A stretch of 64,000 bases of DNA, from the NCBI RefSeq assembly GCF_023150065.1, contig NZ_JAKLLN010000009.1, positions 62,001 through 126,000 on the forward strand. Reading direction: 5' to 3'. The stretch comes from Zoogloea sp. (GTDB taxonomy: Bacteria > Pseudomonadota > Gammaproteobacteria > Burkholderiales > Rhodocyclaceae). Below are positions 21,792 through 31,101 of the stretch, in pieces. The notes below the pieces were generated by a model. The model saw only the letters and a list, made by a program, of their open reading frames with translations, searched no databases and was not told the origin of the DNA. The position numbers were made by a program, and so were the translations under genes. Numbering within the stretch: position 1 is the stretch's first letter; each line of letters opens with the position of its first letter.

Positions 21792-23411
21792 ATGAAAACC
21801 CCTCTTACCGTCGCTGTCGCCCAGCTCAATTGTGTCGTGGGCGACATTTCCGGCAACGCGCGCCGGATCCTGGAAGCGGTCACCCGGGCGAAGGCTGCGG
21901 GCGCCGATGTGCTGCTGACCCCCGAGCTGGCCCTGTGCGGCTATCCGCCCGAAGACCTGCTGCTGCGGCCGGCCTTCCTGCAGGCCTGCACCGACGAGCT
22001 GGCGGCCCTGGCGGCCCAGGTGCAGGGCATCACCGTGCTGGTGGGTTACCCGGCCGAGCAGGATGGTCTGCGTTTCAACGCGGCCGCGGTGATCCGCAAC
22101 GGGCGCGTCGTCGACACGTATTTCAAGCACCGCCTGCCCAACTACGAGGTCTTTGACGAAGAGCGCTATTTCGAACCCGGCGCGGGCGCCTGCGTGTTCG
22201 AGCTCAATGGCCTGCGGGTGGGTGTCAACATCTGCGCCGACGTCTGGGAATCGGGGGCCGCCGAGGTCGCCCGGGATGCCGGCGCCGAGCTGCTGCTGGT
22301 GCTCAACGCCTCGCCCTTCCACATGAACAAGCAGCAGCGCCGCTACGAGGTGATGCGCGAACGCGTGGCCGACACCGGCCTGCCGGTGGCCTACTGCAAC
22401 CTGGTGGGCGGCCAGGACGAGCTGGTCTTCGATGGTGGCTCCTTTGCCCTTGACGCGGACGGTGCGCTGGCCTGGCAGGGTGCCTCCTTCCGCGAGGAGC
22501 TGACCCTGCTGCAGTTTGCCGATGGCGCCTGGCGTGACCAGGGCGTGCCCGACGTGCGTCCCGTCGAGGCGGATGTCTACGATGCGCTGGTGCTGGGCGT
22601 GCGTGACTACCTGGGCAAGAACGGCTTCCCCGGCGCCCTCATCGGTCTGTCGGGGGGCGTCGATTCGGCGCTCACTCTGGCCATTGCCGTGGATGCCCTG
22701 GGCGCCGACAAGGTGCGGGCGGTGATGATGCCCTCGCCCTACACCGCCCAGATGAGCCTGGACGACTCCCGCGAGATGGTGCGCTGGCTGGGAGTGCGCT
22801 ACGACGAGATCGCCATCGAGCCGGCCATGCAGACCTTTGCCGACATGCTGGCCCCCCAGTTTGCCGGCCTGCCCGAAGACACCACCGAAGAGAACCTCCA
22901 GTCGCGCATCCGCGGCATGCTGCTGATGGCCCTGTCCAACAAGACCGGCGCCATCGTGCTGACCACCGGCAACAAGAGCGAGATGGCCACCGGCTACGCC
23001 ACGCTTTACGGCGACATGGCGGGGGGCTTTGCGGTCATCAAGGATCTTTACAAGACCTTTGTCTATCGCGTCTGCGCCTGGCGCAACGCCCAGCCGGGCG
23101 GCCCGGTGATCCCCGAGAACATCCTCACCCGTCCGCCCTCGGCCGAGCTCAAGCCCGACCAGTGCGACCAGGACTCGCTGCCGCCCTACGAGGTGCTGGA
23201 CGCCATCATCGCCGCCTACATGGAAGAGGACCTGTCGCCCCCCGAGATCATCGCCCGGGGCTACCCCGAGATCGACGTGCGCCGCACCGTGGCCATGCTC
23301 CGGCGCAATGAATACAAGCGTCGCCAGGCGCCCCCCGGCGTCCGTGTGACCCAGCGCGGCTTTGGCAAAGACTGGCGCTACCCCATCACGTCCCGCTACC
23401 GCGACGCCTGA
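21792..23411 (+). CDS. nadE: glutamine-dependent NAD+ synthetase
   Basis: 539 residues. The N-terminal nitrilase-fold glutaminase (about 1-260) has the Glu-Lys-Cys elements in TPELALCGYPPEDLLLR, FKHRLPNYEVFDEERYF and VNICADVW. The C-terminal synthetase (about 270-539) has the PP-loop IGLSGGVDSALTL and the NAD-synthase phrases TTGNKSEMATGYATLYGDMA and RPPSAELKPDQCDQDSLPPY. It amidates nicotinic acid adenine dinucleotide to NAD+ using ammonia channelled from glutamine and ATP. The length fits the compact proteobacterial two-domain form. A TATAGT -10-like box lies about 15 bases upstream. glnB follows after 75 bases with its own ribosome-binding site. Confidence 0.97.
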   Translation: MKTPLTVAVAQLNCVVGDISGNARRILEAVTRAKAAGADVLLTPELALCGYPPEDLLLRPAFLQACTDELAALAAQVQGITVLVGYPAEQDGLRFNAAAVIRNGRVVDTYFKHRLPNYEVFDEERYFEPGAGACVFELNGLRVGVNICADVWESGAAEVARDAGAELLLVLNASPFHMNKQQRRYEVMRERVADTGLPVAYCNLVGGQDELVFDGGSFALDADGALAWQGASFREELTLLQFADGAWRDQGVPDVRPVEADVYDALVLGVRDYLGKNGFPGALIGLSGGVDSALTLAIAVDALGADKVRAVMMPSPYTAQMSLDDSREMVRWLGVRYDEIAIEPAMQTFADMLAPQFAGLPEDTTEENLQSRIRGMLLMALSNKTGAIVLTTGNKSEMATGYATLYGDMAGGFAVIKDLYKTFVYRVCAWRNAQPGGPVIPENILTRPPSAELKPDQCDQDSLPPYEVLDAIIAAYMEEDLSPPEIIARGYPEIDVRRTVAMLRRNEYKRRQAPPGVRVTQRGFGKDWRYPITSRYRDA

Positions 23412-23825
<414 letters not shown>

Positions 23826-23845
23826 CGCAGCCGCTTCGCCGTACC

Positions 23846-23878
23846 AAAAAGCCCGGCTCTGCCGGGCTTTTTGTTTTT
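23846..23878 (+). terminator. intrinsic terminator of glnB
   Basis: The hairpin aaaaagcccggc / gccgggcttttt, with a short tct loop, is followed by a T-rich tail, 20 bases after the glnB stop. It is symmetric enough to work in both directions. The tail overlaps the -35 region proposed for gltX. Confidence 0.9.
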
Positions 23879-23900
23879 GCCGCACCGGATTGCGTAAAAT
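23871..23900 (+). promoter_or_regulatory. candidate sigma-70 promoter of gltX
   Basis: TTGTTT (23871-23876) and TAAAAT (23895-23900) are separated by 18 bases, and the gltX ATG is 31 bases further on. The -10 box matches five of six consensus bases. The overlap with the T-tract of the glnB terminator means termination and initiation are packed into one short gap. Confidence 0.5.
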
Positions 23901-23931
23901 GCCGGGTTTCACGCATTCCCGGATTCTCGCC

Positions 23932-25329
23932 ATGGCCACTCCCGTCCGTACCCGCTTTGCCCCCAGCCCCACCGGCTATCTGCACATCGGGGGCGCGCGC
24001 ACGGCGCTGTTCTCGTGGGCCTATGCCCGCCGCCATGGCGGCCAGTTCATCCTGCGCATCGAGGACACCGACGTGGCCCGCTCCACCCCCGAGGCCGTGC
24101 AGGCCATTCTGGACGGCATGAGCTGGCTGGACCTGAACTGGGACGAAGGCCCCTTCTACCAGATGCAGCGCATGGACCGGTACAAGGTGGTGATCCAGGA
24201 GATGCTGGCGGCCGGCACCGCCTACCCCTGCTACATGCCGCCGGAAGAGCTGGACGCCCTGCGCGAAGCCCAGCGCGCCCGCGGCGAGAAGCCGCGCTAC
24301 GACGGACGCTGGCGCCCCGAGGCCGGCAAGGTGCTGCCCGAGCCGCCGGCCGGCGTGCAGCCGGTGATCCGCTTCAGGAACCCGGCTGACGGCGTCGTGG
24401 CCTGGGACGATCTGGTCAAGGGCCGCATCGAGATCGCCAACGCCGAAATGGACGACCTCATCATCGCCCGCGCCGACGGCACGCCCACCTACAACTTCTG
24501 CGTCGTGGTGGACGACTGGGACATGGGCATCACCCAGGTCATCCGCGGCGACGACCACGTGAACAACACCCCGCGCCAGATCAACATCCTCAAGGCCCTG
24601 GGCGCGGTGGTTCCCCAGTACGCCCACCTGTCCATGATCCTGGGTGACGACGGCCAGAAGCTCTCCAAGCGCCACGGCGCGGTGAGCGTGACCCAGTACG
24701 ACGACGACGGCTACCTGCCCGAGGCGGTCATCAACTACCTGGCCCGCCTGGGCTGGAGCCACGGGGATGACGAGATCTTCTCCCGCGAGCAGCTGGTCGA
24801 ATGGTTCGACCTGGACCACATCACCCCGTCCGCGGCCCAGTTCAATACCGAGAAGCTCAACTGGCTCAACGCCCATTACATCAAGCAGACCGACGATGCC
24901 CGCCTTGCCGCCGACGTGAGCCGCCGGCTCGCCCGCCGCGGTGTAGATCCGGAGGCTGGCCCGGCCCTGGAAGCCATCATCGCCCTCTACAAGGACCGCT
25001 CCGCCACCCTCAACGTGTTGGCCGATGCGGCCGAGCCCTTCTACATCGACCTGCATCCCGCACCGGAGCTGATTGCCCAGCATCTCACCGAGGCGGCCAG
25101 GGCTGCGCTGGCCACTCTGCGCGGCAAGCTGGCCGAAGGGGTTTGGGAGAAAGCGGCGCTCAACGCCGCCATCAAGGAGACCTGCACCGCCCACGGCCTG
25201 AAGATGCCCCAGGTGGCGATCCCCCTGCGGGTGGCCCTGCTCGGCCAGCCCCAGACCCCGTCCATCGACGCCGTGCTCGAGACCATGGGCCGCGAGCGGG
25301 TGCTGGAGCGCCTCGACCGGGTGCTCTGA
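23932..25329 (+). CDS. gltX: glutamyl-tRNA synthetase
   Basis: 465 residues, normal for a bacterial discriminating GluRS. Class I signatures are present: the HIGH-type element in [19 protein letters not shown] (about 8-26), the catalytic RIEDTD stretch, and the KMSKS-type motif as [12 protein letters not shown] (about 244-255). The C-terminal anticodon-binding helical domain occupies about 320-465. It charges tRNA-Glu with glutamate in the cytoplasm. The start at 23932 gives the conserved N-terminus; the upstream in-frame codons overlap the promoter. A single gene, with its own promoter and followed by the dispersed palindromic repeat. Confidence 0.97.
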   Translation: MATPVRTRFAPSPTGYLHIGGARTALFSWAYARRHGGQFILRIEDTDVARSTPEAVQAILDGMSWLDLNWDEGPFYQMQRMDRYKVVIQEMLAAGTAYPCYMPPEELDALREAQRARGEKPRYDGRWRPEAGKVLPEPPAGVQPVIRFRNPADGVVAWDDLVKGRIEIANAEMDDLIIARADGTPTYNFCVVVDDWDMGITQVIRGDDHVNNTPRQINILKALGAVVPQYAHLSMILGDDGQKLSKRHGAVSVTQYDDDGYLPEAVINYLARLGWSHGDDEIFSREQLVEWFDLDHITPSAAQFNTEKLNWLNAHYIKQTDDARLAADVSRRLARRGVDPEAGPALEAIIALYKDRSATLNVLADAAEPFYIDLHPAPELIAQHLTEAARAALATLRGKLAEGVWEKAALNAAIKETCTAHGLKMPQVAIPLRVALLGQPQTPSIDAVLETMGRERVLERLDRVL

Positions 25330-25352
25330 GCCCGGCTCCGATCCCCTGGGGG

Positions 25353-25403
25353 CACTCCGGCCGGTATGGCTTCTCTTGTGGGGTCGAGCTCATTCGACCC
25401 CAC
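25353..25403. repeat. composite palindromic repeat, copy 2
   Basis: Lies between the convergent ends of gltX and the glycine-zipper gene. It consists of cactccggcc (25353-25362), 15 bases, then a perfect 10-bp hairpin with arms gtggggtcga (25378-25387) and tcgaccccac (25394-25403) around the loop gctcat. Copy 1 is at 9617-9668, also in a convergent gap, with the same two-part layout. Both copies are suitably placed to end transcription from both sides, although no T-tract follows. Confidence 0.72.
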
Positions 25404-25415
25404 AGGGCAATTTGA

Positions 25416-26174
25416 TCAGAACGCCGCGCTGCCGCCCCCGACGATCTCGCCGTTGCGTACCCGCACCGGGTCGCCATTGCGCCAGCCGGGCTGGCCCTGC
25501 TGCTGGATGACCCGGCGGGTGCCGTCTTCCATGCGCACCGTCACCTGGTAGTGGGTGACCGTGCGGGTACGCTTCTCCACCTCGTTGCCCGCAAAGCCGC
25601 CCAGCACGGCACCGCCGATGCGTGCCAGCTGCTTGCCTGAGCCTTCACCCACCTGGTGACCCAGCACGCCACCGAGGATTGCGCCGCCAACGGCGCCGAT
25701 GCCCGAACCTTCACCCTTCTGCTGGATGGGCTCGATGCGTTCGATCACGCCGCAGTCCCGGCACACCGGGGGCGCCGTGTCGGCCGTCTGGCGAGGGCTG
25801 ACGGGGGGCGGGGCGGGAACCGCATCGGCCGGCGGCGGGACGTTCTTGACCACCGCAGGGGCCGGATGGCCATGTTCCCGGGTGGAGGTGGGACGGGAGG
25901 TTTGATGGGTGGGGCGGGGTGAGGGGGCCGCGGCCGGGGCCTCCGCTGCGGCAGGAGCGGGTTCGGCCTCGCGCTTGGCGACCGGAGCGCTGGGCGGAGC
26001 CTCCTGCAGGGCGGGCTGGGAGGCGACGGTCTCTGTCACTGCCGTGGGTTTGGCGCCGAAGTCGGGCAGCACGCCGGTGAGTTTGGCGACGCCGGCCAGG
26101 CTCAGGGCTGTTACCGAGACGGCTGCGATCATCAGCGCCGGGTGCAGGGCAGGGGTGTTCAGATGGGTGCTCAT
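25416..26174 (-). CDS. glycine-zipper 2TM envelope protein
   Basis: 252 residues from the ATG at 26174, with AGGAGA eight bases upstream. One N-terminal hydrophobic segment (about 15-35) acts as anchor or uncleaved signal. A long Ala/Pro-rich linker (about 50-135) with a lone C-x2-C (VCRDCG) leads to a glycine-zipper region (about 158-195: GIGAVGGAILGGVLGHQVGE, then RIGGAVLGGFAGNEVEK) and a small C-terminal domain (TVRMEDGTRRVIQQQ, DPVRVRNGEIV). This layout is the Rick_17kDa/SlyB-like 2TM family of outer-envelope proteins whose role is mostly structural or unknown. The proline-rich linker suggests it spans the periplasm. Downstream is the palindromic repeat; upstream is mnmC on the same strand. 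Confidence 0.85.
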   Translation of the reverse strand: MSTHLNTPALHPALMIAAVSVTALSLAGVAKLTGVLPDFGAKPTAVTETVASQPALQEAPPSAPVAKREAEPAPAAAEAPAAAPSPRPTHQTSRPTSTREHGHPAPAVVKNVPPPADAVPAPPPVSPRQTADTAPPVCRDCGVIERIEPIQQKGEGSGIGAVGGAILGGVLGHQVGEGSGKQLARIGGAVLGGFAGNEVEKRTRTVTHYQVTVRMEDGTRRVIQQQGQPGWRNGDPVRVRNGEIVGGGSAAF

Positions 26175-26269
26175 GGCGTGACTCTCCTGTGAATACACAG
26201 AGATTAACGCCGGCGATGGCCCCTTGGGGACAGGCGCAAAGGCCTCTTACAAAGTTGCGGAAAGTGCTT

Positions 26270-28186
26270 TCAATCGTCGCTGCCCGTGCTCGGGCGGGGT
26301 GGTTTGCGCAGGTAGCGGGCCGGGTCCAGGGCGTCCACCAGGTCCTGCTCCAGGGGGAGCGGGTCGCCGTTGAGCTGGCTGGCCAGCAGTTCGCCCATCA
26401 GGCTGGCCCACACCAGGCCTCTCGCGCCAAAGCCGGTCAGGGCGTATGCACCGGGCTGGCGCGGAATCGCGTCCAGTGGGGTGTCCCTGTCGGCCCGGGG
26501 CACGGCGGGGAGGGCGCCGACCATGGGCAGACGGTCCGGCGAAGCCGGCCGGAAGCCGACCCGCCCGTCCAGGCTGGCCGGGTCGTAGGCGGCCGAGTAG
26601 CCGGGCAGGATGAGATCCAGGGTGGCGAGATTCTCGGCGTGCTCCTCGACGCGCAGCGCGTCGTCCGGGTCGTCCGCCAGAAAGGTGGCGCCCGCGCAGC
26701 GGATACCGTCCACCTCGGGGCTCACATAGCCATTGCGGCAGACCACCACATGGGGCGCCGAGCCGGCGGCTGCCGGCAGGTGAGACACCTGCCCCCGGGC
26801 CGGGCGCACAGGCAGGGTGGCCGCCTGGGGCAGGGCACGGATGCCGACGCCATTGGCCAGGATGACGACCGGCGCATGGGCGATGGGGGCGTCGTTGGCG
26901 TCCAGGGCCGTCCACTCGCCGTTCTCATGCTGCAAACGGGCAAGCTGGCGTCCGAAGTAGGGCTGGATGGCGGTGCCCGCGGCGGCCAGGTTGGCTGCGC
27001 ACAGGCTGGGTGGCTGGATCCAGCCACCACCAGGGAAGTGCCAGCCGCCCTGGGCCAGGGGCCAGCCGGCGATCTGGCTGGCTTCAGCCTCTTCGGCGTA
27101 GCGCAGATAGTCGGCGGGGGGCTGGTGGGCAGCCACCACGGCGCGCATCTTGCCGGCCTGCTTGTCGTCCCGTGCCAGGTGCAGCACGCCGGTGGCCCCC
27201 CAGCGTGCCGGATGCCCTGCCGCCGCGAGCTGTTTGAGGTGATGCAGCCCGTACAGAAAACCAGCTCGGGTGATGCGCCCGAGGCGGTTGTCGTCCAGGC
27301 TGGGCAGGGGCCGGAAGACCCCGGCCCGGTTGCCGGAGGCGCCCTGGCCCGGCCCGTCGGCGCTGTCGATGAGGCTGATCTGCCAGCCCCGGGCCGCCAG
27401 CCGCTCGGCCACCGAGGTGCCGGCCACGCCGGCGCCGATCACCAATGCATGACGATGCCGGGGGGCGGCCGCGGCGGAGCCCTCGCCGGTGCGCCGGCCG
27501 GCGAGCATCTCGCGCTTGCCACCAAAGCCCGGCTCGCGTGTGAGGCTGAAGCCGGCCGCCTCCAGGCCCCGGCGTACATGCCCGGTCACCGACCAGGTGG
27601 CGAGGCTGGCATCTGGCGCGGCCAGCCGGGCGAGCTGCTCGAAGACCCGGGGAGACCACAGATCCGGGTTGCGGGCCGGTGAGAAGCCGTCCAGATAGAA
27701 GGTGTTGGCCTGGGCATTGAGTTGGGGGAGCAGGTCCACGGCGTCGCCGAAGGCGAGGGTGAGGGTGACCCGCCCGCCGTCCAGGTGGCAGCGGTGGATG
27801 CCGGGTGTCAGGGCCGGCCAGTGGGCCTGCAGGGCCTCGGCCAGGGGCGCCAGTTCGGGCCAGGCGGCGTGCAGGCGGGCCAGGTCGCCGGCCTGGAACG
27901 GGTGCTTCTCGACGGACACGAAATCGAGCCGCCCGCAGCGGGCGGGGTCGGCTCGCCAGGCTTGCCAGGTGGCCAGGAAGTTGAGACCCAGGCCGAAGCC
28001 CGTCTCGACGATGACCCAGCGGTCGCGCCCCTGCCAGCGTCCGGGCAAGCCGTTGCCAGCCAGGAAGACGTGCCGGGCCTGGCCCAGGCCACCCGCGCTG
28101 GTGTGATAGACGTCATCGAAGGTGGCGGAGTAGGGTGTGCCGTCCGGCGCAAAGGACAGGGTGGCGGGCTGGATGGGCGTGAACAT
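26270..28186 (-). CDS. mnmC: tRNA 5-methylaminomethyl-2-thiouridine biosynthesis bifunctional protein MnmC
   Basis: 638 residues. The N-terminal methyltransferase domain (MnmD, about 1-235) has IVETGFGLGLNFLATWQAW, the SAM-binding loop, and FYLDGFSPARNPDLWS. The C-terminal FAD-dependent oxidoreductase (about 240-630) has ALVIGAGVAGTSVAERLAAR, the dinucleotide-binding motif, and late phrases DGRVGFRPASPDRLPMVG and LTGFGARGLVWASL. It removes the carboxymethyl group from cmnm5s2U34 and methylates the product to mnm5s2U in tRNAs. The ATG at 28186 is used; a TTG four codons upstream is an alternative, and neither has a clear ribosome-binding site. Divergent from pepN across 146 bases. Confidence 0.95.
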   Translation of the reverse strand: MFTPIQPATLSFAPDGTPYSATFDDVYHTSAGGLGQARHVFLAGNGLPGRWQGRDRWVIVETGFGLGLNFLATWQAWRADPARCGRLDFVSVEKHPFQAGDLARLHAAWPELAPLAEALQAHWPALTPGIHRCHLDGGRVTLTLAFGDAVDLLPQLNAQANTFYLDGFSPARNPDLWSPRVFEQLARLAAPDASLATWSVTGHVRRGLEAAGFSLTREPGFGGKREMLAGRRTGEGSAAAAPRHRHALVIGAGVAGTSVAERLAARGWQISLIDSADGPGQGASGNRAGVFRPLPSLDDNRLGRITRAGFLYGLHHLKQLAAAGHPARWGATGVLHLARDDKQAGKMRAVVAAHQPPADYLRYAEEAEASQIAGWPLAQGGWHFPGGGWIQPPSLCAANLAAAGTAIQPYFGRQLARLQHENGEWTALDANDAPIAHAPVVILANGVGIRALPQAATLPVRPARGQVSHLPAAAGSAPHVVVCRNGYVSPEVDGIRCAGATFLADDPDDALRVEEHAENLATLDLILPGYSAAYDPASLDGRVGFRPASPDRLPMVGALPAVPRADRDTPLDAIPRQPGAYALTGFGARGLVWASLMGELLASQLNGDPLPLEQDLVDALDPARYLRKPPRPSTGSDD

Positions 28187-28332
28187 GGTGGCGGACAAGG
28201 GGGTGGGGCGTTCGAGGCCGCGATTGTCCTCCAGTGCGACAATTTTTGGGACAGGGAAACCGGGGTCAGGGTGGGGGGCGGACGGGCGGGGTAGAATCCC
28301 CGTCAGTCAAAGCAACAACAAGGATCATCCCC

Positions 28333-31023
28333 ATGCGTACCCAGCAAGGCACCCCCATCCGCCGCGATGCCTATCAGCCCCTGGCCTACACCGTTGAAAC
28401 GGTGGACCTGGACTTCGTGCTCGACCCCCAGGAGACGGTGGTCACCAATCGCATGCGTTGCGTGCGAAACCCCGATGCCCCGGCTGGCCCGCTGGTGCTG
28501 TTTGGCGAGGCCCTGGAGCGCCTGTCCCTGAGCCTCGATGGCCGGGCGCCGGCGGCGGGCCAGGTGCGCGAGGTGGAGGGCGGGCTGGAGGTCGATCTGG
28601 ACGCCGATGCGGTGCTGCTGGAGGTCGTGACGCGCATCGATCCGTCCGCCAACCTGACCCTGTCCGGCCTTTACCAATCCCGCGGGGGCTATTACACCCA
28701 GTGCGAGGCCGAGGGCTTCCGGCGCATCACCTACTTCCCCGACCGGCCCGACATCATGGCCCGCTACACCGTGCGCCTGGAGGCCGACGCGGCCACCTGC
28801 CCGGTGCTGCTGTCCAACGGCAACCTGCTGGAGACCGGTGTGCTGCCCGGAGGCCGCCACTTTGCCCGCTGGGAAGACCCCTTCCTCAAGCCGTCCTACC
28901 TGTTTGCCCTGGTGGCGGCCGACCTGAAAGCCCTGGAGCGTCGGGTCACCACCATGACCGGCCGGGAGGTGCTGCTGCAGGTGTGGGTGGAGGCGCGTGA
29001 CCTGGACCGGGTCGGCCACGCCATGGATTCCCTGATCCACTCCCTGCGCTGGGACGAGGAGGTTTTTGGCCTCGAGCTGGACCTCGACCGCTTCATGATC
29101 GTCGCGGTGTCCGACTTCAACATGGGCGCCATGGAGAACAAGGGCCTCAACATCTTCAACACCAAGTATGTGCTGGCCAACCCGGAGACGGGCACCGACC
29201 TGGACTTCGAGAACGTGGAAAGCGTGGTGGCCCACGAGTACTTCCACAACTGGACCGGCAACCGCGTGACCTGCCGCGACTGGTTCCAGCTGACCCTCAA
29301 GGAAGGCCTCACGGTGTTCCGCGACCAGCAGTTCACCGCCGACATGATGGCCCGCGCGTCCGACTCGCCGGAGGCCGCCGCCTCGGCCCGCGCGGTGACC
29401 CGCATCGCCAACGTGCGGGTGCTGCGCAGCGGCCAGTTCCCCGAAGATGCGGGGCCGATGGCCCACCCGATCCGCCCTGACAGCTACCAGGAGATCAACA
29501 ACTTCTACACCGCCACGGTGTACCAGAAGGGTGCCGAAGTCATCCGCATGCTGCATACCCTGCTGGGGCGCGAGGGCTTCCGCAACGGCATGGACCTGTA
29601 TTTCTCCTACCACGACGGTCAGGCCGTGACCTGCGACGACTTCGTGGGCTGCATGGCCGAGGCCAACGGCGCCGACCTGGACCTCTTCATGCGCTGGTAC
29701 AGCCAGGCCGGCACGCCCCGGCTGAAGGCCGAGGGCGTTTACGACGCCCCCAGCCGCAGCTACACCCTGACCCTCAGCCAGACCACCCCGGCCACGCCGG
29801 GCCAGCCCGACAAGCTGCCCCTGCACATCCCGGTGGCGGTGGGCCTGATCGGTGTCGATGGCGCCGATCTGCCCCTGCAACTGGAGGGCGAGGCCCGGGC
29901 CGGCGAGACCACCCGCGTGCTGGAGCTCAAGGCCGAGCGCCAGAGCTGGTCCTTCACCGGTATCGATGCCGAGCCGGTGCCCTCGGTGCTGCGCGGCTAT
30001 TCCGCGCCGGTGATCCTTGACATCGCCGAGGACGACACCCGTCTGGCCTTCCGCATGGCCAACGACAGCGACCCCTTCAACCGCTGGGACGCAGCCCAGC
30101 GCTACATGGAGCGGGTGATCCTGGCCCTGGCTGCCGACAAGGCCGCCGGCCGGCCCATGCTCGTGCCCCAGGCCTTCGGCCACGCCTTCCGCGCGCTGCT
30201 CATCAATGACAGCCTTGATCCGGCCTTCGTGGCCGAGACCCTGGCTTTGCCGGCCGAGGCCTATCTGCTGGAACGCATGGGGCAGGCCGATCCGGCACCC
30301 CTGCGGGCGGCCCTGATCCACCTGACGCGCGAGCTGGGCCAGGCCCTGCAGGCCGACTTTGTGGCGCGCTACATGGACCTGGAGGTGGAGGGCGAGTACC
30401 GCTATCACCCGGCCGATGCCGGCCGTCGAGCCCTGCGCAACCTGTGCCTGCGCTACATGATGGCCTGGGGCGGCCCCACCGCGGTGCAGCTGGCCACTCT
30501 CCAGTTCCAGCATGCGGGCAACATGACCGAGCGCTATGGCGCCCTGGCGGCCCTGGTGCAGAGCGACAGCCCCGAGCGCGTCAAGGCGCTGGAGGCCTTC
30601 CATGAGCGCTACCGGGACGACGCCCTGGTGCTCGACAAGTGGTTCCTGCTGCAGGCGGGTGCCTGGCGCTGGGCCGATTCGGCCCCGGCCAGCCTGGAAC
30701 AGGTCCGGGCGCTGATGGGCAACCCGGCCTTCAGCCTGTCCAACCCCAACAAGGTGTATTCCCTGCTGGGCGGCTATTTCAAGGCCAACCCGGCCGAGTT
30801 CCACCGGGAAGATGGGGCAGGCTATGCCTTCTGGGCCGAGCAGGTGATCGCCCTCGACCGCAACAACCCCCAGGTGGCCTCACGCATGGCCCGGGCGCTG
30901 GAGGGCTGGCGCAAGTTTACGCCGGAGATCCAGGCGCGTATCCGCCCGGCCCTGGAGCGGGTGGCGGCGGCAGAAGGCCTGTCGCCGGACGTCGCCGAAA
31001 TCGTGGGCAAGGCCCTGGCCTGA
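28333..31023 (+). CDS. pepN: aminopeptidase N (M1 family)
   Basis: 896 residues, somewhat longer than E. coli PepN (870). The exopeptidase motif GAMEN is visible near residue 266 in NMGAMENKGLNIFNTKYVLA. The zinc site HEXXH-18-E appears as VVAHEYFHNWTGNRVT (about 298-313) with TLKEGLTVFRDQ downstream. The all-helical C-terminal domain (about 560-896) is typical of proteobacterial PepN. It removes N-terminal residues from peptides in the cytoplasm. A TAGAAT -10-like box lies at about 28292-28297, and a GGAT sequence precedes the ATG. The product of the convergent wecE-like gene ends 78 bases beyond the stop. Confidence 0.97.
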   Translation: MRTQQGTPIRRDAYQPLAYTVETVDLDFVLDPQETVVTNRMRCVRNPDAPAGPLVLFGEALERLSLSLDGRAPAAGQVREVEGGLEVDLDADAVLLEVVTRIDPSANLTLSGLYQSRGGYYTQCEAEGFRRITYFPDRPDIMARYTVRLEADAATCPVLLSNGNLLETGVLPGGRHFARWEDPFLKPSYLFALVAADLKALERRVTTMTGREVLLQVWVEARDLDRVGHAMDSLIHSLRWDEEVFGLELDLDRFMIVAVSDFNMGAMENKGLNIFNTKYVLANPETGTDLDFENVESVVAHEYFHNWTGNRVTCRDWFQLTLKEGLTVFRDQQFTADMMARASDSPEAAASARAVTRIANVRVLRSGQFPEDAGPMAHPIRPDSYQEINNFYTATVYQKGAEVIRMLHTLLGREGFRNGMDLYFSYHDGQAVTCDDFVGCMAEANGADLDLFMRWYSQAGTPRLKAEGVYDAPSRSYTLTLSQTTPATPGQPDKLPLHIPVAVGLIGVDGADLPLQLEGEARAGETTRVLELKAERQSWSFTGIDAEPVPSVLRGYSAPVILDIAEDDTRLAFRMANDSDPFNRWDAAQRYMERVILALAADKAAGRPMLVPQAFGHAFRALLINDSLDPAFVAETLALPAEAYLLERMGQADPAPLRAALIHLTRELGQALQADFVARYMDLEVEGEYRYHPADAGRRALRNLCLRYMMAWGGPTAVQLATLQFQHAGNMTERYGALAALVQSDSPERVKALEAFHERYRDDALVLDKWFLLQAGAWRWADSAPASLEQVRALMGNPAFSLSNPNKVYSLLGGYFKANPAEFHREDGAGYAFWAEQVIALDRNNPQVASRMARALEGWRKFTPEIQARIRPALERVAAAEGLSPDVAEIVGKALA

Positions 31024-31101
31024 CGGACCGGATGCGCCCTCGCCGCGGGTGCGGGGGCGTGGACCGCCGCGCTGCCGCCATGAAGGCTGCCGTTATGCCG
31101 G

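Noticed and set aside
28303-30804. A minus-strand frame of 833 codons opposite pepN
   Set aside because: pepN has GAMEN and HEXXH motifs; the antisense frame has shadow-type composition.
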